DNA from: Elusimicrobiota bacterium
GTDB taxonomy: Bacteria > Elusimicrobiota > Elusimicrobia > Elusimicrobiales > UBA9959
Assembly: GCA_003500765.1 (NCBI GenBank)
Contig: DNQL01000054.1
Location: 1-7,126 of the forward strand
Reading direction: 5' to 3'
DNA: 7,126 nucleotides
Under the pieces are notes generated by a model. That model was not told where the DNA came from, searched no databases, and worked only from the letters and a program-made list of their open reading frames with translations. Both the position numbers and the translations under genes were made by a program. Positions 1-4,771 of the stretch are shown here, piece by piece (positions within the stretch are counted from its first letter, which is position 1; each line of letters opens with the position of its first letter).

Positions 1-1
1 C

Positions 2-586
2 GCCCTGGCCAGGGCGTTCAGGCTGGCCCCGTCGGCCTCCGCCGCCTCCACGGCCATGAAAATGGTCTCCGCGGGGGTGAATTCGCCGCTTTCCTCGTCC
101 ATGGGCCGGCTCTTCGACGCCGTCGCCTGCGCGGCCGGACTTGGTCTTGTCTCCACCTACGAGGCGCAGGGGCCGATGGAACTAGAAAGCCTCTGCGGCC
201 CGCGCAACCGCGCCGGGTATAAATTCGGAATATCGGATAAAGACGGGCTCATCGAACTGGACTGGCGGCCGGTACTGGCCGCCGCGCTTGCGGAAAAGGA
301 CCCCGCCAGGGCCGCGCGCATATCGGCTAAATTCCACCTCGGACTGGCGGAAGCCGCCGCGGAAATACTCGCCCGGCTGGCCCGCCGCCTGGGCGTTAAA
401 GAAGTGATACTCTGCGGCGGCGTCTTCCAGAACCGCGTCCTGCTGGAATGGACGTCCGAACTCCTGGCCGCGCGCGGCCTGCGTCCGCTGGCCAACCGCC
501 TCTCGCCCGTCAACGACGGATGCGTAGCCCTGGGCCAGGCCTATTTCGCCTCGGCCGGCCTGAAGACCGCGCCATCTCCCAAATAA
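2..586 (+). CDS. hypF: HypF, carbamoyltransferase of [NiFe]-hydrogenase maturation (C-terminal part only)
   Basis: The reading frame is open from the window edge, so this is the last 194 residues of a longer protein (HypF is usually about 750 residues). HypF transfers a carbamoyl group from carbamoyl phosphate to the C-terminal Cys of HypE, which makes the cyanide ligands of the [NiFe]-hydrogenase active site in the cytoplasm. The visible part is the end of the Kae1-like carbamoyltransferase domain. It carries the family signature NSPLSSSMGRLFDAV, then a TYEAQGPMELE stretch, the GGVFQNRVLLE motif, and NDGCVALGQA near the C-terminus. The last motif has Cys where NDGG is usual, a small oddity. 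The ATG at 56 is an internal Met, because homologous sequence continues upstream of it. The gene converges on the peptidase gene and shares its terminator. Other hyp genes are not visible but may lie to the left. The assignment is firm from the motifs. Confidence 0.93.
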   Translation, partial: ALARAFRLAPSASAASTAMKMVSAGVNSPLSSSMGRLFDAVACAAGLGLVSTYEAQGPMELESLCGPRNRAGYKFGISDKDGLIELDWRPVLAAALAEKDPARAARISAKFHLGLAEAAAEILARLARRLGVKEVILCGGVFQNRVLLEWTSELLAARGLRPLANRLSPVNDGCVALGQAYFASAGLKTAPSPK

Positions 587-587
587 A

Positions 588-617
588 AAAGCCGCCCGCC
601 TTGCGGCGGACGGCTTT
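588..617. terminator. Intrinsic terminator between convergent genes
   Basis: The arms 588-600 and 605-617 form a 13-position stem with one mismatch (12 pairs) and a 4-base loop. Read on the - strand the loop is GCAA, a GNRA tetraloop closed by C-G, and the stem is followed by TTTATTT beyond its own T-run, so it is an excellent terminator for the peptidase gene that stops at 636. Read on the + strand it begins right after the hypF stop codon but has only a short TTT tail, so it probably ends hypF transcripts less efficiently. Confidence 0.9.
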
Positions 618-635
618 AATGCGATCGCCTTTAAC

Positions 636-2048
636 TTACTTGGCGGTCATCCACTGCATGAATTCGTCCCATTTGCCTTCATTGGCCCAGGCGAGCTGGT
701 TGTAGGTCGAATCGAAACTCCATGTAGGCAGGTAGACGGCCAGGCCGTAGGCCTTCTCGAACCTCGCGCCGGTGGTGGCGTTGTCTATCAGCACGCGGTC
801 GTAGAGCTGGTTCATGACGGCGACGGTCTTGTCCTGCAGCGCCTTGTTCTGCGTCTTCTCATGGACCAATTCCATGAAGTGGGTCAGGTCCCTGGACCCG
901 GCGCCGCCGAAGCCGACCGAAGCGCCGCGGGCGGCCTTGAGCATCTCTTTATCCTCCTGCATGGCCAGGTCGACCCACTGGTCGAGCAGCTGGCGGTACT
1001 TCACGATGCCGGAAGTGCGGACGGCCGACTGCGTGGTGGCCTTGGAGCCGGCGGAGTAGAAGGCCTTGTAGCCCTGCACCGCGGCGGCGGCCATCACCTC
1101 GGGGGTCAGGTTGGCCTGGTTGGAGTGGACGCGGGAGAGGAACTCGTGGTAGCCCCAGCCGTCGCCGGGCTCGTTCTCCTCGGAACCGACGATTATCTTC
1201 GCGGTATCCTTGAGCTCGTAGACCACTTCCGCCATCTGCATCAGGCAGGCGTCGGAGGCGTAGATATCCACGCCGCCCATCTCGCGTATGGCCTGGGCCA
1301 GCTCGACGGTGTTGATGTGGTTGCCGGTCTCGTCGTCGTAGGAGATGCCCTTCATGATCTCGGGCTCTACGCCTTTCATCTCCCAGCCGGAGCCGTGGTT
1401 CCAGCCGATGAGCATATAGCGCTTGGCGGGGTAGTTCTGCTTCACCCATTTGCCGAACTCGGCCAGCTGGCGCCAGTCGCCCATGTCCACGCTGCCCATG
1501 TCCTGCACGATTTTTGAGCTGATCGAGGAGTTGTCGCCGTCCTTGACTATCTCGTAGCGGCGCACGCCGGACCAGTCGGTGCTGGCGTCCTTGGCCGCGT
1601 CCTTCATCATCATGGGCGGCATCTGGTGAGGCCAGTAGGGGTTGGGCCAGCCGGGATGCGGAACGGTCGGGCCGGGATTGCTCCAGTCGTCGTAGTAGCC
1701 GCCGCCGGGATAGGAGGGGTATGAGGGGGGAGTATACTTCATCCTCGCCGACTGCGTGATTATATTGATGTTGGCGGCGGGGCCGAACTGCTCCATCTCG
1801 TTCATGTCCTGTATGACGTAGGACGAGAGGTTGTTCTTGCCGTTTATGAAGACCATTATGGTCCAGTCTTTGACGGCCTTGGTCTCCGCGGCGGGCGCGG
1901 CTATGGCTTCCGGCGTTTCCAGCTCCGCGGCCTGGCTCATCACGTCCTTCAGGTCAGTCAGAGTGTCGAAAGACAGCTCCTGGGCCCCGGCGACGGAGGC
2001 TGCGAGCAGCAGCGCCGGTACTATCCTAATGAGATGCGTTTTCCTCAT
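636..2048 (-). CDS. Secreted C11-family (clostripain-like) cysteine peptidase
   Basis: This 470-residue protein has an N-terminal signal peptide (MRK, a hydrophobic stretch to about residue 19, then A20-G21-A22 as a likely signal peptidase I site), so it should be exported. The caspase-like C11 fold starts with the strand DWTIMVFINGKNNL (61-74). The catalytic His is H218 in WNHGSGW and the catalytic Cys is C268 in DACLM. D266, two residues before the Cys, matches the S1-pocket Asp that gives C11 enzymes (clostripain, PmC11) their Arg/Lys preference, so cleavage after basic residues is expected. A conserved-looking GSEENEPGDGWGY follows at 288-300. Residues 107-148 are a Pro/Tyr/Trp/Gly/Met-rich insertion that is not part of the core fold. 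The start at 2048 was chosen over the upstream ATG at 2099 because it has a good Shine-Dalgarno sequence and puts the signal peptide at the N-terminus. Its natural substrate cannot be told from the context. It stands alone on its strand. Confidence 0.9.
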   Translation of the reverse strand: MRKTHLIRIVPALLLAASVAGAQELSFDTLTDLKDVMSQAAELETPEAIAAPAAETKAVKDWTIMVFINGKNNLSSYVIQDMNEMEQFGPAANINIITQSARMKYTPPSYPSYPGGGYYDDWSNPGPTVPHPGWPNPYWPHQMPPMMMKDAAKDASTDWSGVRRYEIVKDGDNSSISSKIVQDMGSVDMGDWRQLAEFGKWVKQNYPAKRYMLIGWNHGSGWEMKGVEPEIMKGISYDDETGNHINTVELAQAIREMGGVDIYASDACLMQMAEVVYELKDTAKIIVGSEENEPGDGWGYHEFLSRVHSNQANLTPEVMAAAAVQGYKAFYSAGSKATTQSAVRTSGIVKYRQLLDQWVDLAMQEDKEMLKAARGASVGFGGAGSRDLTHFMELVHEKTQNKALQDKTVAVMNQLYDRVLIDNATTGARFEKAYGLAVYLPTWSFDSTYNQLAWANEGKWDEFMQWMTAK

Positions 2049-2053
2049 CTGTT

Positions 2054-2058
2054 CTCCT
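2054..2058 (-). promoter_or_regulatory. Shine-Dalgarno of the C11 peptidase gene
   Basis: On the - strand AGGAG lies five bases before the ATG at 2048. It fixes the start there rather than at the in-frame ATG 51 bases upstream (2099), which would place 17 extra polar residues before the signal peptide. Confidence 0.8.
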
Positions 2059-2135
2059 ATGCGGCTGTGTTTGGCTACGGTTATCATGATACTAATCAAT
2101 ATTCCTCATCCCTATGGGCTATATGGGTAAGCCGG

Positions 2136-2163
2136 CGGCCGGAAAAAGACCTATGTCCGGCCG
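2136..2163. repeat. GC-rich inverted repeat in the divergent intergenic region
   Basis: A perfect 7-base inverted repeat (CGGCCGG at 2136-2142, CCGGCCG at 2157-2163) surrounds a 14-base loop that is A-rich at its left end. It sits between the two divergent genes, about 50 bases upstream of the riboswitch promoter and about 90 bases upstream of the peptidase start. It has no T-run on either side, so it is not a terminator. It could be an operator or a chance pairing in GC-rich DNA. Confidence 0.35.
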
Positions 2164-2208
2164 GGACTTCGGGCCTATGATAGTAGTCAATACCCCGGTC
2201 TTGCGATT

Positions 2209-2217
2209 TGTTATGAT
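2209..2217 (+). promoter_or_regulatory. btuB: Extended -10 promoter for the riboswitch-btuB transcript
   Basis: TGTTATGAT at 2209-2217 combines a TGn extension with a -10 hexamer differing from TATAAT at one base. No good -35 hexamer is present at the proper distance, which fits an extended -10 promoter. Initiation about 6-7 bases downstream would fall at about 2223-2225, just where the closing stem of the riboswitch begins. That agreement supports the call, although no transcription start can be measured from sequence. Confidence 0.6.
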
Positions 2218-2221
2218 TGTA

Positions 2222-2312
2222 ATGTACAGGCGGAGGAATCCTGCGAGATACAGGAGCTGCCCCGCAACGGTAATGTCCCGCCAGGGATAAGTCCGGTCTA
2301 CCGCCCGTATGT
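2222..2312 (+). promoter_or_regulatory. Cobalamin (B12) riboswitch aptamer
   Basis: The highly conserved B12-box core AGCTGCCCCGCAACGGTAA is at 2255-2273 and the 3' conserved segment ATAAGTCCGGTCTACCGCC at 2287-2305. The ends close the aptamer: 2222-2233 pairs with 2301-2312 over 12 positions with one A-C mismatch and two G-U wobbles. Internal CCTG/CAGG (2240-2243 with 2251-2254) and CCC/GGG (2277-2279 with 2284-2286) hairpins fit the usual core. The family binds adenosyl- or other cobalamins and lowers expression when the vitamin is plentiful. Its position just upstream of a BtuB-like receptor is the classic arrangement. Confidence 0.93.
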
Positions 2313-2334
2313 CGCAGCCTGCGAGGGACGGCAG

Positions 2335-2395
2335 TTTTTCCACCCGGTGGAGAGCCGCTTTCGCTATGGCGCGGCAATTCTCGAGGGAGGAAAAA
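2335..2395 (+). promoter_or_regulatory. btuB: Expression platform: hairpin that sequesters the btuB ribosome-binding site
   Basis: TTTTTCCACCC (2335-2345) pairs with GGGAGGAAAAA (2385-2395) over 11 positions with a single A-A mismatch. The right arm holds the Shine-Dalgarno GGGAGG (2385-2390) and the A of the ATG at 2395. Further pairs inside (GAG 2350-2352 with CTC 2380-2382, and GCCGC 2354-2358 with GCGGC 2371-2375) would lengthen the hairpin. This predicts control of translation initiation rather than of transcription termination. The inner segment 2369-2376 is also complementary at 7 of 8 positions to the aptamer loop at 2258-2265, a candidate for the loop-loop contact that couples ligand binding to the platform in this riboswitch class. 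Confidence 0.75.
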
Positions 2396-4230
2396 TGAAA
2401 ACAACAACTGTTGCGTTCCTTGCGGTCGTTCTCGCCCTGTGCGTGCCCCGGGCTTATTCCCAAAGCGGAGAGGTTTATCTCTCCATCAGCAAGTCTTCCC
2501 TTAATAATATCCCAAAGCCGGCTGACGCGGTGGAACTCTATGTCCCGGCCGGGCAGAGCGCCGTGTCCGCGGGAGACCTGGTGGACGAGGCCTTCCCCGT
2601 GCTCCTGAAGAGGGGCAACGGGGAACTGGGCCTCGCCACCGCCGGGATGAGAGGCTTCTCCGCCAAGCAGACCGCGGTATTCTTCGACGGCATGCGCGTA
2701 CCGGCGGACCTCACCGGGACGGTGGACCTTTCCGCCCTGCCCGCGGCGGATGTCAGTAAAGTCGAAATACTGCCGGGTGCCTGGTCCTCGGTGCAGGGCG
2801 CCAACGCGGAGGGCGGCGTGATAAATTTCATCACGCGCGTCCCCGGCGAAGGCGTCACGCGCGCCTCTCTCTCCACAGGGCTCTCTTCCTACGGCGGCGT
2901 TATCAACGCCGTGTCGCTCGCTGGCGGCAGGAACGGGGTCAAGACCTCCCTGAGCGCGTCCAGGAGCGCTTCCGACGGTTTTCAGAGCAATTCCGCCGCG
3001 TACAAGGAATTCTTCAGCGGGAAAGTCTCCGTTCCCGTCGGGGAGGGAGGGGGATTTTCCGTGACCGCCATGCGCAATAACTCGGAGAACGGCGTGCCGG
3101 GCGGTACGCCGGTCCCCATAGCCGACTGGGACGGCAGCAGGGAGCGTGCCGCCAATTCACTTACCGACCTGCAGCGCTCCAGCCTCGGGCTCGCGCGCGC
3201 GGCCCTTTCCCTGCCCCTGTCGGAGAAGGTCAGCTATACTCTCTCGGCGGAAGGCGGGGGCAACAGGATATTCTCCCACACAGCCTGGGGCGACGAGCTT
3301 TCCCGCACTTTCGCCCACACGGCGCTGCTCGCCTTTTCCTTCTCCGGCGTCGGCGAAGCCGGGGTGGAATATAAAAAAGACCTGCTCAGATCGGATACCT
3401 ATGGGGATCGCTACATGCAGAACGCGGCCGTGTTCGCCCAATGGGCGCTGCGGCCGGCCAAAGGGCTGACCATTATCCCTTCCTTCAGGCATGACAGGAA
3501 CGCCGGTTACGCCGATCAGACCAGCCCCCGCCTGGCGGTGATCTACGCCCCGGGTTTTGTCTGGAAATTCTCGGCGCAGGCCGGCCGGGCCTGGCAGGCG
3601 CCCACCTTCGCGGACCTCTACAATCCCTGGGTGCCCGCGGCCGACCGCTCACCGGACCTCAAGCCGGAGCATTCCTGGCAGACGCAGGCGGCCGTCGCCG
3701 GGAACTTCGCCTCCGGGCTCTGGGTCCGCCTGGGCGCCTATTATTCCGACGTCCGGGACCGGATCGCCCTGGACCCCGCAAAAAGCTGGGCCGCCTATAA
3801 CCTGGACTCGGCGTTCAACCAGGGCCTGGAGGCCGGCGCGGGGTACAAAAGTTCCGTCTTCAGCGCCGGGCTGGGCTATGTTCATAATGTCAGCAAGGGG
3901 CGCACTTCCGGAGAATATGAACTCCTGGCCTTCAGCCCTCAGCATCGCTTCAGCCTGAACGCGGCCGTTAAAACTCCCTGGGCCGATATCCGTTCCAAGG
4001 CATATTACAGCTCCGGCCAGTACACCGCGGCCGGCCGCAACGGGCTCTCAATTCCGTCCTATGTTACCGCCGACCTCTATCTTTCCAGGACCCTGGAAAG
4101 TTTCGAGATATTCGCCGGGGCGGATAATGTCCTGGACGCGCATTACGCCCAGACGGCCGATACCATGAACGGCTATTACCCGCTGCCCGGCAGGGTCTTT
4201 AAATGCGGGCTGAGCGTAAGGTTTATCTAA
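2395..4230 (+). CDS. btuB: BtuB-like TonB-dependent vitamin B12 receptor
   Basis: This is a 611-residue outer-membrane protein, close to the length of E. coli BtuB. BtuB takes up cobalamin with energy from TonB-ExbBD. It has a signal peptide (hydrophobic 6-18, probable cleavage after A20-Y21-S22). A TonB-box-like segment, AVELYVPA, is at about 45-52. The plug domain covers about 55-150, with MRGFSAKQTAVFFDGMRV (85-102) and GANAEGGVINFITR (135-148) as typical plug motifs. The rest is the beta barrel, with SPRLAVIYAP, a WQAPTFADLYNP stretch and SPDLKPE (419-425), and ends with NVLDAHYAQ and PLPGRVFKCGLSVRFI. The cobalamin assignment rests mainly on the riboswitch, because receptor sequences alone rarely show their ligand. 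The ATG at 2395 was chosen over the GTG at 2347 because the upstream reading frame is riboswitch platform and contains the Shine-Dalgarno. No BtuFCD or adenosylation genes are in view. It is transcribed alone, ending at the hairpin at 4238. Confidence 0.88.
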   Translation: MKTTTVAFLAVVLALCVPRAYSQSGEVYLSISKSSLNNIPKPADAVELYVPAGQSAVSAGDLVDEAFPVLLKRGNGELGLATAGMRGFSAKQTAVFFDGMRVPADLTGTVDLSALPAADVSKVEILPGAWSSVQGANAEGGVINFITRVPGEGVTRASLSTGLSSYGGVINAVSLAGGRNGVKTSLSASRSASDGFQSNSAAYKEFFSGKVSVPVGEGGGFSVTAMRNNSENGVPGGTPVPIADWDGSRERAANSLTDLQRSSLGLARAALSLPLSEKVSYTLSAEGGGNRIFSHTAWGDELSRTFAHTALLAFSFSGVGEAGVEYKKDLLRSDTYGDRYMQNAAVFAQWALRPAKGLTIIPSFRHDRNAGYADQTSPRLAVIYAPGFVWKFSAQAGRAWQAPTFADLYNPWVPAADRSPDLKPEHSWQTQAAVAGNFASGLWVRLGAYYSDVRDRIALDPAKSWAAYNLDSAFNQGLEAGAGYKSSVFSAGLGYVHNVSKGRTSGEYELLAFSPQHRFSLNAAVKTPWADIRSKAYYSSGQYTAAGRNGLSIPSYVTADLYLSRTLESFEIFAGADNVLDAHYAQTADTMNGYYPLPGRVFKCGLSVRFI

Positions 4231-4237
4231 AAAGGGG

Positions 4238-4270
4238 AGGCGGGCAGCCTTAGGGGTTGCCCGCCTTTTT
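4238..4270 (+). terminator. Intrinsic terminator after btuB
   Basis: The arms 4238-4249 and 4255-4266 give 12 pairs (one G-U) around a 5-base loop, followed by a run of five T that ends at 4270. The stem begins eight bases after the btuB stop codon, so btuB is separated from nikR transcriptionally. Confidence 0.94.
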
Positions 4271-4276
4271 AAAAAT

Positions 4277-4303
4277 GTGTTACTATCTTATTTAAGGTAA
4301 CAC
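4277..4303 (+). promoter_or_regulatory. nikR: Probable NikR operator at the nikR promoter (autoregulation)
   Basis: A perfect inverted repeat, GTGTTAC (4277-4283), 13 bases, GTAACAC (4297-4303), lies directly before nikR. Half-site centres are 20 bp apart, two turns of the helix, as expected for a NikR tetramer with two ribbon-helix-helix dimers. The right half-site overlaps the AAGG Shine-Dalgarno (4294-4297) and ends one base before the ATG. A possible weak promoter is TTGCCC (4257-4262, inside the terminator stem) with TACTAT (4281-4286), so the operator would cover the -10. The same half-site recurs at 4733 with identical spacing. The binding protein is inferred from proximity. Confidence 0.72.
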
Positions 4304-4304
4304 G

Positions 4305-4715
4305 ATGAAAGGCAAACTTGTCAGGTTCGGCGTCTCGCTGGAGGGGGAACTCCTCCGGAGATTCGACGCTTTTATAGGGGCGGAGGGCTATGACAACCGC
4401 TCCAAGGCCATAGCCGACCTGATCCGCAAGGATTTCATCGCCGACGATTTCGCCAAAGGCGGCAAGGTGGCCGGCGCTATAACCATGGTCTACGACCATC
4501 ACCAGCGGGTGGTGGTCAACCGCCTGATGGATATACAGCACGACCACGGCGGGCTGATAATTTCCTCCCAGCACGTCCATATGGACCATGACAACTGCCT
4601 GGAGATAATAGCCGTGAAAGGCCCGGGGGCGAAGGTGCGGGCGCTGGCCGATTCGCTCAAATCGGTCAAAGGCGTCAAGCACGTCACCCTGGGCGTTACC
4701 TGCACGGGCCGGTGA
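4305..4715 (+). CDS. nikR: NikR, nickel-responsive transcriptional regulator
   Basis: This 136-residue cytoplasmic protein matches the family in length and architecture. Residues 5-45 are the ribbon-helix-helix DNA-binding domain (VRFGVSLEGELLRRFD, then GYDNRSKAIADLIR). Residues 53-134 are the ACT-like metal-binding and tetramerisation domain. All four residues of the high-affinity square-planar nickel site are present with the right spacing: H79, H90, H92 and C98, equivalent to E. coli H76, H87, H89 and C95. The DNA-reading strand has R7, G9 and S11 where E. coli NikR has Arg, Thr and Thr, so a different operator is expected. A Shine-Dalgarno AAGG lies seven bases before the ATG. NikR binds DNA when loaded with nickel and usually represses nickel uptake genes. 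The neighbouring receptor, which carries a copy of the same repeat upstream, is the obvious target. Confidence 0.95.
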   Translation: MKGKLVRFGVSLEGELLRRFDAFIGAEGYDNRSKAIADLIRKDFIADDFAKGGKVAGAITMVYDHHQRVVVNRLMDIQHDHGGLIISSQHVHMDHDNCLEIIAVKGPGAKVRALADSLKSVKGVKHVTLGVTCTGR

Positions 4716-4732
4716 TATTTTTTTGGTCAATC

Positions 4733-4759
4733 GTGTTACGATTTAAATATAAATAACAT
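4733..4759 (+). promoter_or_regulatory. Probable NikR operator in front of the second TonB-dependent receptor
   Basis: GTGTTAC (4733-4739), 13 bases, ATAACAT (4753-4759) repeats the nikR operator with the same spacing. The left half-site is identical and the right one matches 5 of 7 positions. The AT-rich spacer contains TATAAA (4748-4753), a candidate -10, with only a weak TTGGTC-like -35 (4723-4728), so bound protein would block the promoter. The site lies between the nikR stop and the Shine-Dalgarno GGAG at 4763-4766. It suggests that the receptor and the gene after it are switched off by nickel. Confidence 0.65.
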
Positions 4760-4771
4760 CATGGAGAACGA

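Noticed and set aside
861..1517. Open frame (218 codons) on the + strand inside the peptidase gene
   Set aside because: It is antisense to the C11 peptidase, including both catalytic motifs. Its Val/Leu/His/Gly-rich composition mirrors the codons of the real gene and no family is recognisable.
2082..2091. Perfect 10-base palindrome TATCATGATA upstream of the peptidase gene
   Set aside because: It may include a -10 element (TATCAT on the - strand) but no -35 hexamer fits at a proper distance. A short palindrome in an AT-rich patch is easily due to chance.
2305..2339. Possible transcription terminator at the riboswitch (hairpin 2305-2331 plus TTTTT 2335-2339)
   Set aside because: The stem is broken (CCGT/ACGG plus TCGCA/TGCGA with an internal loop), three bases separate it from the T-run, and it competes with the aptamer's closing stem. 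The T-run is better explained as an arm of the RBS-sequestering hairpin.
2347..2394. Upstream GTG start for the BtuB-like receptor
   Set aside because: The extra 16 codons are the riboswitch expression platform and contain the Shine-Dalgarno for the ATG at 2395. They would also precede the signal peptide.
4696..4724. Possible terminator after nikR (five-pair stem and seven T at 4718-4724)
   Set aside because: The stem is only five pairs including a wobble, with a 10-base loop. It could be a weak attenuator but cannot be called, so partial read-through from nikR into the receptor gene is possible.
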